Shown here: in pieces, positions 20,185 to 32,563 of the stretch
Layout of the letters: each line of letters begins with the position of its first letter
Position numbering within the stretch: the first letter of the stretch is position 1
Assembly (NCBI GenBank): GCA_014281115.1
Contig: JACONQ010000020.1
Location: 1,178,001 to 1,242,000, forward strand
Source: Laburnicola sp. R22_1
Lineage: Eukaryota > Ascomycota > Dothideomycetes > Pleosporales > Didymosphaeriaceae
Length of the DNA: 64,000 bases
Direction of reading: 5' to 3'
Notes under the pieces: generated by a model
The model's database searches: none
Seen by the model: only the letters and a program-made list of their open reading frames with translations
Told to the model about the DNA's origin: nothing
Translations under genes and position numbers: made by a program

Positions 20185-22230
20185 CTACTTATTAGTCGCC
20201 GGCACCTCCTCCGTCTTCACAATAGCAGGCGTCTCAACCGGCTTGTCCTTGTCGACAGTACCACCATCACCCCCACCCACCCCCTCACCCACCTTCTTCT
20301 CACCCAGCACGACCGCCTCTTCCGGCCCCGTCCCCGCTTCCATCCCCACCCCGACCTTCCCCCTCCCCTCATCCCTCTCCGCCATCTCCAAAAACCTCCC
20401 GGGCACCCCCTTCGCAGGCGCCATACCCAAAAAACCCTTCCCCCGATCCGTACTCACCAACGGCTTCGCCCTCCCCCCCACATAACACCCCAACTCGCCA
20501 CACCACACAAACCCGCCACCCACGACGCCCCTCAGCACGCCAAACGCCCGACTATCCCTATACGCGATACCCGTCTCGGGATCCCGATATCTCGCTTCTT
20601 TATTGGAGACGGCGCAGAGTTCCTTCTTAGGCTTGGCGAGCGCTTCTTTCTCGCGCTTGGTTTTGGGCGCAGAGAGCATGGCTGTGAGGAAGGATGTAGC
20701 CTCGGGGATGGACCAGCCGAACAGGGCTGTGGAGAGCTGCACGAGGGCGGCTTTGTCTTTTTCTTTGTGGAGGGAGGCGGCGGTGCGGACGCGCGTGGGG
20801 GCGGAGAGGGTATCGAGGTTGGGGAAGGACGAGAGGATGAGTAGGTTGCGGAGGGCGCGGAGGATGGTTTTGTGGCGGGGAGGGGCGGGTGGTGGGGGTG
20901 GTCTTTGGAATTGGGCGAGGACAGATTGCGGCGTGAGGTTGGGGGGGTCTTGCGGGAAGAGGGAAGGCGTGAGAGAGAGGTGGGATTGTGAGGTTTGCAG
21001 GAAGGGGTTGGGAGGGAGCTCGGCGTATTGCTCCATGCCGAAGAGCAAGGTGTCTGCGGTTTCCTGGGGAGCGAACATGGTGCTGTTTGGATACGGTTGA
21101 TCATACGTGATTGGGGCGTCATGTATGGGAGCGTGGGGCGTTGGCATTGGTGCCTCTTGTAAGTTTGGTGTTTGTGACGTCGCCGTCATCGGTGGAAGCT
21201 GACCAGTCTGGGATTGATCAGCTAGGCTGGGATTCTGCTCACCAGTCTGATCAACATGCGTAGATTGTTTGTCTTGGGATGTCGCAGCAGATGCCTCTTT
21301 GTTCAGCTTTTCCTCAAGATCTTCAAGCTTGGGGGCATCCTTCCCTGTATACTTTATTTTATCGTCGACCCAGATAGCAGGGCCGCTGTAGTAGCGAATG
21401 AAAGGCCCATCGATCTGCCGGTTTTTGAGCGCATCGATTTTAGCTTGCCTTTCGGCCGCTCTCAGCTCCTCCGCCTCCTCCCAGCGATGTAGGGTCTTCC
21501 TGTTGATCCGCTCCACGCGGGCAGCTTCAGCGAGTCTCTCGGCCTGGGTCAGAGGCTTTGGCCGGTCCTTGGCTTTCCGCGCTTCAGCGGCTTTCATCAT
21601 GGCGAGAGTTTCATCACGCCGTTCATCTTTTTCCTTTAGCTTTGCCAGTGTATGCTCCTTGTTTGCCACTGTTTGTTTTCGCGAAGATGTCCTAACGGGC
21701 CCATCTTCATCGGTAGGAATCCACGACGCTCTCTCTGACTTCTTCTTCGGACGCGGCGGGGGAAGCGTGGGCGAGTGGGTTGCTGGGACGTCAAGCTTGA
21801 CCCGCTTGCGTGAGGCGGCGGCCAGACGTGCGCTGAACGGGTTGGTAGCCGTCTTGCGTTTCTTGCTGCGCTCCTGACGTTCTACCTTGCGCAACTCCTT
21901 CTCGCCCTCGTCGTCGTCACCGTCGTCGTCGCCCTCCTCCGACGAGGACGAATCCAGGTTATAGTCGTCCTGCTCGTTCGCCTCATCGCCCACAAACTCT
22001 TCTTCGTTGGGCGCCTCTTCCCATTCCTCTCCCCACTCCTCTTCCTCGGACGCCTTGGCCAAGAGGGTCGACATGCGATTGCCGGCGTTTGATCTCCTCG
22101 CGCGCGACACAACCATCAGATCCGCCGGCGCATCAGGCTCGCTGTCACCCTCTGACGTCGACGGCCGGCCATGGCGATCCGGCAACGCGCGGTCGTCAAT
22201 GTCCATCCGCTCGATTGGGTCCGTGGACAT
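20185..22230 (-). CDS. VPS72: Vps72/YL1 (Swc2) subunit of the SWR1 chromatin remodeller
   Basis: Single exon, 681 aa, start ATG at 22230. The N-terminal YL1 domain is recognisable by RARRSNAGNRMSTLLAKA (about residues 43-60). A very acidic stretch follows (EEEEWGEEWEEAPNEEEF and poly-Asp/Glu to about 115), then a basic NPFSARLAAASRKRVKL segment. This is the H2A.Z-H2B-binding region of the family. The YL1 C-terminal domain is at about 535-580 (LCAVSNKEARYRDPETGIAY...). The middle is Pro/Gln-rich and low-complexity. Swc2/Vps72 binds H2A.Z and helps SWR1 exchange it for H2A in the nucleus. The tail after the YL1-C domain (Gly/Glu/Val-rich, ending EVPATNK) is longer than in yeast. The long + strand frame at 20122-20844 is only its antisense. 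Confidence 0.92.
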   Translation of the reverse strand: MSTDPIERMDIDDRALPDRHGRPSTSEGDSEPDAPADLMVVSRARRSNAGNRMSTLLAKASEEEEWGEEWEEAPNEEEFVGDEANEQDDYNLDSSSSEEGDDDGDDDEGEKELRKVERQERSKKRKTATNPFSARLAAASRKRVKLDVPATHSPTLPPPRPKKKSERASWIPTDEDGPVRTSSRKQTVANKEHTLAKLKEKDERRDETLAMMKAAEARKAKDRPKPLTQAERLAEAARVERINRKTLHRWEEAEELRAAERQAKIDALKNRQIDGPFIRYYSGPAIWVDDKIKYTGKDAPKLEDLEEKLNKEASAATSQDKQSTHVDQTGEQNPSLADQSQTGQLPPMTATSQTPNLQEAPMPTPHAPIHDAPITYDQPYPNSTMFAPQETADTLLFGMEQYAELPPNPFLQTSQSHLSLTPSLFPQDPPNLTPQSVLAQFQRPPPPPAPPRHKTILRALRNLLILSSFPNLDTLSAPTRVRTAASLHKEKDKAALVQLSTALFGWSIPEATSFLTAMLSAPKTKREKEALAKPKKELCAVSNKEARYRDPETGIAYRDSRAFGVLRGVVGGGFVWCGELGCYVGGRAKPLVSTDRGKGFLGMAPAKGVPGRFLEMAERDEGRGKVGVGMEAGTGPEEAVVLGEKKVGEGVGGGDGGTVDKDKPVETPAIVKTEEVPATNK

Positions 22231-23972
22231 GATACAGGCGGGCGCGGGAGACTGGCGGCGGTGCCGAGAAGGATACCGGTATGTCGAGAGATGCGGACGA
22301 GGGAAGGTGCAAGCGGCGAGGATGTCCCTGAGGCGAAGCGAGTGTCGTCTGACGGTCTGCCTGGGGGATGCGCTAAACGACGGACAGCGTCAAGGCTCGC
22401 GGCCGGTCTTCTGGAAGTTCCATGGGAGGGCCGTTGGTTATGCGTGCGGCTAGCCCGCCTGGCGCCGCGGGAAGGTTGCGCGAGGAATGACGCCGCTATA
22501 GCAACGCTGTTGTTTTAGACGGGTCCCTAGATGCGCGTGTTTCAAACCACAACTTCGGAGTCGCCTTCAGAGATGCGGTGTCGATGCCGTGAGAAGATGG
22601 CGATGGCGTCTGTGCACCTGGACATGCAAGCGTGCACGCACCCCGCTGACGAAGACGGGCGCTCTGAAACGTAGCGCCACAAGGCCTGCTTCCGATACAG
22701 CCCTGGAGAGCCTGGAGAATGCTGCCGGGCTCAAATGTATGTCTGTGTGTCGAGGTAGTATGCAGTGTACTATGTGGACGTCTGCCGACATAAAGCCTGG
22801 TCTCCACCCCTTCGACTGGCTTCGAGAAGCATGTTCAAGTTCATGATGCAAGGGCGAAGTCCTTGGAGTGCACACGTAGCACGGAAACAATACGGCTAGG
22901 TGGTATATGGTGTGCTGGTGGACGCTGGAAATCGTATGCCACGCTTTGGGGGCCATGGCACTCACTGCACAGGGGATGTTGGAGGGTTGGCCGCCAGCTG
23001 GAATCCTCCGCAACTCTCCTGAGCGGGAACGGCCTCGGGAGAGACAGCATCGACGCTGCTCTGCAAGACACGAAGGCATCCACCGACCTTGCAGTTGAAA
23101 CGGCCCATGGCAGCTGTGGGCGGGGCAGGACAAGGGCTGCCAGTTTCAGCTTCGTGATGGCCGGCTGGCGGGCCAGTCAAACGGGCGAAGGCCGCGCTGC
23201 CCCTATTGCGACGGCAGCGAACGCCTGCTGCGGTGCGCGGCGACGGGGCCAGCTGGCTGATCAGTGGTGAGCATCAAACCGCGCTCTCCTCCAGCTGGCC
23301 CCCGTTTCCGTCCCGGTTTAATCGGCTTGCGTGGGCGTCCTGCCGAGTGCGTCCCAGCGTCCACGAGTGTGTCCCTGGCGCGGCCTGATCCCAGCCTGGC
23401 CGCTGGGGCTCGCATTAGCGAAAAGCTCCGCCAACGTGCCCTGCCCTCCGTCTTCACCTTAACTCTTCCACCCTCCCTCCCGTCCTGCGCTCCCCTTCCA
23501 TCTCTTCTCTCCCTCCGCTGTCCCCGCCGGCCTCCCATGAGCGAAGGTGTTAATTGCCCACCAGCCTAATCTCCCTATTTGCTTCGCTTCTCCAGGCTGC
23601 TCGCGTGGCTTGTCTATTGCCTGCTGTATCATAATCACCTCCTCCCGCCAGGCGACGACGATTCAGCACGAGACCGCGCCCCGTCACTCTTTGACTCGCC
23701 CCACCGCCTGCGTTGACCGCGCTCGCTCGCCGCCCTGCCACCCCTCGTGCCCAACCGCCTGCGGTGCATCCATACTTTCAGCCCAACGCTTCCCTCCACG
23801 GCACATCGCTGAGCTGAGTCCGGTCTTGCTGGCAATAATTCACGCGCCTCACATTCCTTTGGCCGGTACCAACCCACGTTCCCGCCGTTACCCTGGTCTT
23901 GGTAAACGAAAGTCGGCCCCGATATTTCTTCTCCCAGACGACCATACGCAAGGACAGGGTCTGTAATACCTA
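22231..23972. promoter_or_regulatory. Divergent promoter region, Vps72 gene / PUF gene
   Basis: About 1.7 kb between head-to-head genes. The part next to the PUF gene (23.4-23.95 kb) is CT-rich, with runs such as CCACCCTCCCTCCCGTCC. Such CT-rich tracts are common just upstream of strongly expressed fungal genes, and the 5' UTR is probably long. Several overlapping ORFs on both strands have no recognisable domain. Confidence 0.5.
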
Positions 23973-26900
23973 ATGGCTCCCACGAACCGCCCGGAGCATC
24001 ATATCAATCTCAATTACATCCCCCAACTCACCTCGCAGGCGCCGCCGTCTGCCTCCTCGACCACCTCTGCCTCGCCCACCGAACCTCCCAATTCCGGTGG
24101 CTCAATCCGCTTTCCAATGCCGTCTTCGAACACTTCGAACCCCCTAGGGGCCGCCGCTGCAAGCGCGAGGCTCGGCGCAGGCTCTCCCTCGCATGAATAT
24201 GGTAGCCGACTATACTCCAAACGGTTCGTCGCATCCTGAAACACACGCTCACGTAGCATCTTCGCTAACCTCCAATACAGGGCTCGTGAAATCCAAGCTC
24301 AAGAAGGCCTCGCACCACAAATGTGGGGCCCGCCCACGAGCGGCAACTCTACGCCGCTGCGAGAGACCATTCCCGAGTCGCCCAGTGGTGACAGTTTCCC
24401 TGACTTCAATCAAGCCATGCCCGAAACCGCGCCCGCTGGTCAGACGTCTGCCCGTCGTGCCCGTGCTGGCACCCTACCGTCGCGATTCTCTCCCTCAGCA
24501 GCGCCACCAGGCCTGTTGTCTGCCTCGTCCCTCCTGCCGAAATCATCCCGTCCTACACCTTCGACGAGCCCCTTCAAGTCCAACCCCGGTACGCCAACTG
24601 AGAGCATGGGCTTTGCTGCTCCCCTCGGTTCTACCAATGCTGCTGCCAAGTCGGCCCTGCTCTCTCGCTTGCGGGCTGGCTCGATGCCTCAACGACCTGG
24701 TTTCCTACCGCCTGCTACTTCGCCCTTCGGCAACCCCATCTTCTCCACAGGATGGACCAGCAGCCGTGACCGCAGCAGTACACTCCAGAGCATTGCTTCC
24801 CAGCCCTCGAATTGCCCCGGTTCACCTCAGTCGTCCTTTTCCCGGGATTCGCTTGCGGATACCGATGTGAAAACCCTGGACTATCTTGGGTTGGTCGATA
24901 CGCCCCAGCCAGCTCGAGCTACCCTTGCCCCGTCGGACATTGAGCTTCTCCTTGAAGGTCAGCGCAATGCTCTCAACCAAAATGCGACCGCTGCCGCCAA
25001 TCGCTTCCGCTCATACTCGGTCAATGCTAAAGAGAAATATGCTGATGAGGAGGATGAACTTGATTATGGCAACTACAGTGGAACAATCACCCCGGCTGAG
25101 GCTAGTGCTTTGGCCATTCATGAGGCTGTCCGACAACACAACCTCGAGGTCCAAGCGTTTGCCAACTTCGCTAGTGCTTCACGTCCGCGTGCTCGCACAG
25201 CTGGTGTCCTAGAATCGCCCTCTCAGCGACTCATGCGAAGTTATCTTCCTACTTCATCTCGTCTTGATAACAGCCTCACCGCTGCCGATATGACTGAGGA
25301 TACGGAGTACAGCCTCATGGAAGCTGTCAAGAACCTTCAGCTGGGTGGAAAACCAAGTGCCAACCTTGGTGACGATACTCTGGACGGCCCTACCCGTGCA
25401 TTGTGGCTTGGAAACATTCCTTCGTCTACCACTGTTTCATCTCTTGATGTCATTTTCAAGACCTACGGACCCATTGAGTCGACCCGTGTCCTGACTCACA
25501 AGAACTGTGGATTCGTCAACTACGAGAGCGTCGACAGCGCCATCCAGGCCAAGGTACAGCTCAATGGCAAGGAGATCTTCCCGGGTGCTGGCCCTGTACG
25601 CATTGGGTATGCCAAAGTGCCCAGTGCCGCAGCTACCCCTGGTCACACTGGACTCTACCCTTCACCAAGCCCTGACCCACTGGCCAAATCTCAGTCGGAG
25701 GGCGCGAATTCGTCGACCAGTAACGCGAAGACGAACGGCACGCGCACTGAGAGTGCAAACGTTCCTCTCACTACACCCGAGCTGACTGACATTCGCGGCG
25801 ACATCGTCAACATTGTAAAAGAGCTTGGCGCCACGGATGAGGAGCAACTCCGCATTTCTGCCCAAGTCGAACAGGCCGTCCAGAACAACGATTATGCTCA
25901 AGAGATTGCGCCTGTTGAAGAGCCCAGTCACACCCGCGTTCACGATGCCCCGCGTCTACGTGAGATCCGCAAGCGTATTGACAATAACTCATGCTCTCAG
26001 CCTGAGATCGAGGAGATTGCTATGAACATGTTGCCCGAGATCGCGGAGCTGTCGTCTGATTACCTTGGCAATACTGTTGTACAGAAGCTGTTTGAATACT
26101 GCTCTGAACCTACCAAGGAGGCTATGTTGCGTGAGATCGCACCCCATCTGGCACAGATAGGCATTCACAAGAATGGAACGTGGGCTGCGCAGAAGATTAT
26201 TGACGTTGCTAGGACTCCCACTTTGCAGAAGATGGTTGTCGATGCTCTCCGACCGCACGCCGTGGCGCTCTTCCTTGACCAATTTGGCAATTACGTTATG
26301 CAAGGATCCCTCCGCTACTCAGCACCGCTCAACAACTTCATCTTCGAGGCCATGCTCTGCCGTCTTTGGGAACTTGCCCAAGGCCGCTTCGGTGCACGAG
26401 CGATGCGAGCCTGCTTGGAGAGCCACTATGCCACGAAAGACCAGCAGCGTATGGTTGCAGCCGCAATCGCCCTTCACAGCGTACAGCTCGCCACGAACGC
26501 CAATGGCGCCCTTCTGCTTACTTGGTTCCTGGACACCTGCAACTTTCCCCGGCGACGCACTGTCCTCGCTCCTCGACTTGTCCCACACATTGTTCATCTG
26601 TGCACTCACAAGGTAGCTTATCTCACAGTCCTGAAGATCATCAATCAGCGGAATGAGCCGGATGCCCGGGACACCATCCTCCAAGCCTTGTTCTTCTCTC
26701 CGAACGACCAAGTTTTGGAGGACATTCTAGTTGATCAGAACTGCGGTGCCACTCTGATCTTCAAGGTGCTCACTACTCCCTTCTTTGACGAGAAGATTCG
26801 CCCTGATGTAGTACAAAATGTTCGCAACGTCTTGACACGCATCAAAGCACAGCCTGGACAAGGATACAAGCGACTAATGGATGAGGTCAATCTGTCCACA

Positions 26901-27362
26901 CGTGGTGGTCCTGGCCATCGGGAGCATTCTCAGACCAGACCCGCGTCCTCTCGGGACAGCCCTGCAGGCTCACATGCTGAGCCTCGACAGTTTTACCCGG
27001 GTGTCGCTGCTCCCGGAATGGACCCCATTGCACTACAGAGAACCGCCAGCATGGACTCGAATGGCTTTGAACAGTACGCAATGGGCGCGAACGCTCCTAT
27101 GTTCATGCCTAACATGCAGGCCATGACGGGACCGCAGCAACTTCAGTATCAACAGCTTCTTGCGTCGAGGGGTCAACCATTCTACCCGCAGATGAACGGT
27201 TATCAGGCACCAGTTTCCGGTATGGACTTCAGAAATGGAAGCCCAGTTGCAGCTCCTGGTTTTACCGGCTCGCCTATGCTCCAACCCGCTACCCTTGGAC
27301 AAGGAATGAACCCGGTTATGAATGCGCAGATGTATCCTTACGGCATGTATGTGCCTCAACAA

Positions 27363-27397
<35 letters not shown>

Positions 27398-27458
27398 ACA
27401 GCAAGCCGCTGGAGGTGGTCAGCGACGCGGAAGGGTAGGTCCCATCCTGGACCAATAA
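23973..27458 (+). CDS. RRM-Pumilio RNA-binding protein (Jsn1/Puf2 type)
   Basis: Two exons, 23973..24223 and 24281..27458 (3,429 nt, 1,142 aa). The 57-bp intron starts GTTCGT, contains GCTAAC and ends TACAG; joining gives LYSKRAREIQAQEGL. The first 440 residues are low-complexity and Ser/Pro-rich. An RRM lies at about 453-531 (ALWLGNIPSSTTVSSLD, CGFVNYES, RIGYAKVP). Pumilio repeats follow at about 665-940 (SSDYLGNTVVQKLFEYC, HKNGTWAAQKIID, DQFGNYVMQ, GRFGARAMRACLE, NANGALLLTW). The C-terminus ends with a run of 17 Gln at about 1109-1126. RRM plus Puf repeats is the arrangement of yeast Jsn1/Puf1 and Puf2, cytoplasmic proteins that bind mRNA 3' UTRs of membrane-protein transcripts. Target motif and role in this fungus are inferred. 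Confidence 0.9.
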
Positions 27459-29382
27459 TTTTCGAGATTTGAAACTAACAGTGCACAGAGATAGACATGT
27501 CCTCGTGTTCTGGAAACGTGGAGAAGTTACGCCTTAGCCATGTAGTCGATTGCTTTATTCATTCAAAAGGGTTGTAGGGTGTTGTATAGGGCACCAACAC
27601 TCATGTATATGATTGCTCAGGCGCTTACCCATTTCCTTCGAAGGTCGGGACTGTGCATGGGCGACGTCGATTGGCAATGGCATGTGCCGACATATCGTCC
27701 CATCATCTCCTTTGTGTCATTATTTACACTTCGCCAGAGAGAAGGGCAGCAGGCCTTACCTTGCATCTCACGCCACCTTTACGACCTGCATGTTTTTTTT
27801 TCCTGTCACCTCGGGTTGGGCTGTTCGATCTTCTCTCTGGCAGATATGCAAATCACATTCGCTTTCCCATTTGGATCCGTACGATGTTTTCACCTTGAGA
27901 TTTTGGAGATTTTGTGCCCGAATCGATCGACTATACACTTTTTTTCCGTCTTCTTGTACGGTGCTAATCGATACTAGAAAAGGATGAAATACCAGAGGCA
28001 AGAATCGCTGCTGTAGATTGCAATCAATGCATATACGCAAATGCTTCACGAACCCCTATGTCTGGAGTGAGTGGGTGTATGGTATGAGGTAGTGAGGTAG
28101 GCAAAAGGAAAATAACCAACCACAGTGAACCAACCAACCAACCAAACCAACCAACTTCCTGACTAGAACACCCAAAACCACCTAGCATAGCATACCTAGC
28201 ACTCCTACCCCACCCATATTCATAACCATAAAATCTCCCAATAGAAACAGCCAGTTCTTTACGATCCCATTCCTATCCCCACAAAGGCGCTAGGTAGTGC
28301 ATATATTCCATCCATCCAGCGTTGGTTGAAACCACAAGGCATTGCCCTACTTCCATACATACGCACGTACACCCCACCCCACCCCCCATTCCCTCAACCA
28401 CAGCACCACAGCTCACATGCTCACATGCTCACCCCACCATCCATATCTTCTGGCTTCCACACAGCATCCATCGCAAACTTCACCAACAAAACCGCAACCC
28501 CTCCTAACCCCAGCAAAAGCAAAAACTCACCAAACGAAGCCAGAAAAAAAAATCACCATTCCTATCTACCAACCAACCAAACACGCACGACAGCTAACAC
28601 TCCCAACCGTCGAAAAAAAAGAAACATGCATGTATATCCCCTCTCTCCCCCAACAAAAGTTCCTCCCTACCACCTCATAGACCGACCACCAAACAAGCTA
28701 CCCCTCGCCTTTTATTTGGCCGTCCTTCCTTCCTAAGCCATCAATCCACCTCCTTCATCCCTGCACATGTTTCTTTCGTCCCATCAACCCAAACCCTCTT
28801 CGCCACATAAATGTCCCCATGAAAAAAAAAATTTGAAAAAAAAGAAAAATCCGCACAAAAAAAAAGATCCCGAAAACAGGCACATCCTCATCCCACGCAC
28901 TGTCGAACAAGCCCGACAAAATCCTGTCTAGCCGCATCGTACCGTACGTGAGGCTGTGTGTGTGTTGTCGAGACGTAATGCGGACCCACCCAACTGGGTG
29001 GACCGCCGAAGTAAGACATGCATTCCAACACAACATAACACAACGAACTTACTCTTCATACCCTACGCCACGCGCGCGTGCATCACATACCAGGCGGGCT
29101 AGTAGTCCAACACACACAATCAATACAAAACTCCTTAATTCACCCAACGAAGCAATAGCAACTACCAAAAAAAAAGAACCATCCCTTCCCATGGGTATCA
29201 CAAGACACAGCAAAGCGCCAGGCGCGCGAAAACGCCACCCATTCCCATTCCCATCCTATATCCAGAACCCTAGACTATCCACCCAACCCAATACCCTCTC
29301 TTTCGCAATCCCCCTTCCTCCATGCTCGCGGTGCGCACGCACCGAGCAGAGCGATCGATCATCTCGGGACAGCGTGGCCCTA
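27459..29382. other. Convergent 3' region, PUF gene / capping enzyme gene
   Basis: About 1.9 kb without a supported gene. It includes CCAA reiterations near 28120-28160, several A-rich runs (28810-28870) and CCACCC-rich tracts. The frames seen here consist of such low-complexity sequence. 3' UTRs of both flanking genes should lie at the ends. Confidence 0.45.
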
Positions 29383-30713
29383 CTACGGTCCCGCAGACTC
29401 ATTCATGTCGTGTAACTTGCGCTTCTTGGCCGCGCTCTCCATCTCCTGCTGGTGCTGGTGCTGCACCCTCGCCGCCTCCTCGGCACGTAGCCGCCTTACA
29501 GCCTCCATGATCCTGCCCTCTGCAGCGCGCAAATCCTGCTCTGTAACGGGGTCTTCGATGCTGTCTAGCACGCTCTCCACGGTAGAAATGTGATTCGCAT
29601 CGGCCTTGTCATCGCGCCAGCGGGGCGTGCCGTCGTCGTCTTTTTTGAAGCGCCATCTGCCGTCCGTGTCGCGGTAGCACTCGATGATGCGGCCGTCGAG
29701 GCGCTGGCCGAGGCCTTTGAGCATGTCCCATTCTTCGGGGGTGACGGAGAGGGGGTGTGCGAAGGTGCGGTAGTTGTTGCTGCCGTGGTTGACGAGGAGC
29801 TCGAATTTGGTGGGCATGGCGTCGTAGTCGGGGATTAGGCCTTCTTCGCCGTCTTCGGGGTCGAAGAGGGGGAAGTCGCCGAGCCGGAGCTTGAAGTCGA
29901 TGGTGTTTTCGTGGGGGGGCTTCCATTTGAGGATGTGCTTGTCGGTGCCGAACTCGTACCTGCGGTACACATCTGGATTAGCTCTTGCATACGGATGGAT
30001 GCGCAAAGGGCGAAAGCTTACTTTGTGGTCTTGCACGTGAAGATTAGCCCGTCATTGCCGTGCTTCAGGTTCGGAAGCACCTGGTCGAACATATGCTGTA
30101 CCCGGTACGGGTTATTCTGCTGCTTCTCCTTGACCAGGAACGGCTCCTGCTGAGGCGCCATATTGTTTTTCTCCAGCCACCTCCGCCATGGCTTGAACAG
30201 CATCTCCTGCATATAGCCCAGCCGCTTGTCCAACGGCCTGTCCGACTTGTTCGTGCCATCAATAGCCAAGCAGTCAAAGACGTAGAAGATCAGCTGCCGC
30301 CTTCCATCCGGATGCTGGTCGATGACAAGCTCGCCGTCCAAAATGGTATCATACAGAAACGCCTCTTGATTGTTTATATCCTGGTGGTACGGGAACCGGA
30401 GCGGCGGTGTGACTTCGTAGTAGTTGTTCTTTCGGTCGATGAGCATGGTTACGGGGTCGAAGCGTGGCGCGACGTCCTTGAAGGTCAAGAACAACAGGCA
30501 GCGGATGCCATCCGTCTTCTCGCACATGAAGTATTCGCGCTGCTGCAGCTCGGCCAGGTGTTGGCGCGCGAAGCTGATGGGCTGCGCGCCAGGGAATCTC
30601 GGGTTGTCGCGTCCCAAAAGGTTGGCGACGTGGTGCCTCAGCGAGTTGGCGTCCTCATTGGAGAGCTGATAGCCGGGTATTTGCGGCGGCGCCGACGAAA
30701 TATGGGCGACCAT
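29383..30713 (-). CDS. CEG1: mRNA capping enzyme, guanylyltransferase subunit
   Basis: Two exons on the minus strand, 30022..30713 and 29383..29959 (1,269 nt, 422 aa). The 62-bp intron is GTAAGC...CCGCAG and joins TTK|YEFGTDK. All nucleotidyltransferase motifs are visible: motif I K66-TDGIR, with K66 as the GMP-binding lysine; LIDRKNNYY at 91-99; DGELV at 126-130; motif IV DGLIF at 221-225; motif V LKWKPP at 241-246. The C-terminal OB-fold part follows, then a charged Gln/Glu/Lys-rich tail (HQHQQEMESAAKKRK). The enzyme transfers GMP from GTP to the 5'-diphosphate end of nascent nuclear mRNA. As in other fungi the triphosphatase is a separate protein, and none is fused here. The frame is open upstream to 30815, but MVAHISSAPPQIPGYQL at 30713 fits the family start. 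Confidence 0.95.
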
Positions 30714-31162
30714 GGTGGCGTGGGGAGATTTGGGGAGTTGGTGGTGGAGGGACAATGGCTGCCTGTGCGATGAACTCGCCTTACATGGATGCTGCGCGCC
30801 AAGGCCGCGGTTCATGCAGGAACCGTGATGCGCTTGTCCGCGAGATCAAGTGATCGATTCCATATAGAGTACCTTCGGCCTTTATGTTGCCTCTCTTGGG
30901 GTAAAACATGTTAATGAGACTTTTGTCCTTGTACTGCACGTACGATGGGTCAAACGCATGATTCCTCAAAGTCATGTTCGACTAGGTATTATGCAGTGCC
31001 AGGGCAGTACGTATTGCAAACAGACTGTATGGAAATCGTACGTCTGATTTACATAGCCCGATTCTCTGGCGTCGTAATATGCGCCTCCAGAAGGCTATAT
31101 TGTACAAGCATCGACACAGGTATAGTACAAAGCGCATCTTATTACACCTCCAACCCTGCGTC
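30714..31162. other. Intergenic between capping enzyme and Cbp3-type genes
   Basis: 449 bp, both flanking genes on the minus strand. It should hold the capping enzyme promoter and the 3' UTR of the Cbp3-type gene. No gene is supported; the in-frame extension to 30815 is judged untranslated leader. Confidence 0.4.
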
Positions 31163-32215
31163 CTACGCCTTGGGCAACGCGGCGGCCATCCTGCTCGGCA
31201 GCTTAACCACACTTGCCTCCAGGTCGGGTTCCCCAGAGAACTCCCAATTGCCCATCGCTACTTGGTCGTCGCTTGCCATATCTAATTTCTGCAGCTCCCG
31301 CCTCATGTACCCCACCAGCTGCGCCAGCTTCTCGAAATCCATATCCTCTCTGCTCGCAAACACGTTTCTCCAGAGAGCTGCCGCTAGGACGGCATCGCCT
31401 TTCACAATGCCTTCGTCATATGACAACAACACGGCACGCCATTGCGAGAACAGATCTTTGAGGTACTTCTGGCGCAGCGAGTTCGAGTTGAGCTTGTGCC
31501 AAACGACGAGGCGGTCCTCGGCGAGGTAGAAAGCGTGGTTGGTGAGGTGCTGGATCCAGATGGGGGCATGCGTCTTGGGAAACATGCGAAAGCGGACCTG
31601 CAACAGATACATGTGGATGAAGGTGATTTGCGCCCAATTGATGAACGTCGGTGCAAGCCCCAGATCTACAACGTCGTCAGCATACCGTGTGTGTAGACGT
31701 AGAATTGCTTTTCCTTACTGGTATACCACCAGCCGTCACTCACGCCCAGATGCGCTCCCGTCTCGTCCCTCGGTATCTCCTCGTCCTTCTCCAGCGCCTG
31801 TGGTATCGTGTACTCGCCGGGGCGCGCACATTCTTTCATCATGCGCTGTGTCGCACCATATGCAATATACGTCTCCGTCATCACGGGCGCCTTCTCACGG
31901 ATCTTTCGCAATGTTTTTTCGTTAAGCATAAGCGATTTTCGTCCCTTGTATGCCTCCTTCTGAACCTCTTCGGCAATCCAGGTGGGCTGCGAGGCCTCGG
32001 AAAGCACAAAAGTCGCATGATATAGGCTCGGCGCGGTCGTTGAGAGGTTTCGCACGCGGTGGAGAGATTGTGCTTTGCACGGCGAACGGCTGGCCTGCCA
32101 TAATGGGTCAGGAGATGTACGGCTTTTGCACACTGGAGCTTACTTGGAGTGCTGAGGGGGGGAGGTGTCTAGAGAGCGCCCTTGAGCAGGCTCTGCATGT
32201 GTAGTTGGACGCCAT
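31163..32215 (-). CDS. CBP3: Cbp3/UQCC1-type complex III assembly chaperone
   Basis: Three exons on the minus strand: 32144..32215, 31719..32094 and 31163..31665 (951 nt, 316 aa). The introns are 49 bp (GTAAGC...GGCAG) and 53 bp (GTAAGG...TTGTAG, with GCTGAC branch site). The second join gives GWWYTN|LGLAPTFINWAQ. The N-terminus is basic and Ser/Arg-rich, as in mitochondrial targeting sequences (CRACSRALSRHL, HRVRNLSTTAPSLYH). The ubiquinol-cytochrome c chaperone domain covers roughly 150-290 (WAQITFIHMYLLQVRFRMFP, NHAFYLAEDRLVVWH, SYDEGIVKGDAVLAAALWRN). Yeast Cbp3, with Cbp6, binds the mitoribosome exit and newly made cytochrome b at the inner membrane. Family assignment is secure; targeting is inferred from composition. 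Confidence 0.88.
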
Positions 32216-32563
32216 TTGCGTGCGAGTGTAGTGCGACTGATGCAGCTGGGGTTGTCGTCACGAGCAAAAGGTCAATCGCGAGTCGCGGCTTCCCCGGCGC
32301 ACGGATCCATGACTTCACCACTGCGGAACGCGCTAACACCGATTAAATCGACTCATCAGTCATCACCATTTCCTTTCATCGCAACTTCAAAAGCTCTTTG
32401 CATTACTCTATGTCTCTGTTCATTACAACTTCAATACATCACCACTACGCTATCCTGCATGAACTGGTGACTGATAATTGGATTGGTCCTGGGTACCCTC
32501 AAACGCCTATTCACACCCCAACCAAAAAGTTAATATATACATGAAGCACAGCCCGCAGCGCGA
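32216..32563. other. Short intergenic region
   Basis: 348 bp between two minus-strand genes, holding the Cbp3-type promoter and the 3' UTR of the RDEL protein gene. Nothing else is recognised. Confidence 0.4.

Noticed and set aside
20122..20844. 240-codon + strand ORF
   Set aside because: It is the antisense of the Vps72 C-terminal region, composed of repetitive Arg/His/Pro then Gly/Glu sequence caused by biased codon use.
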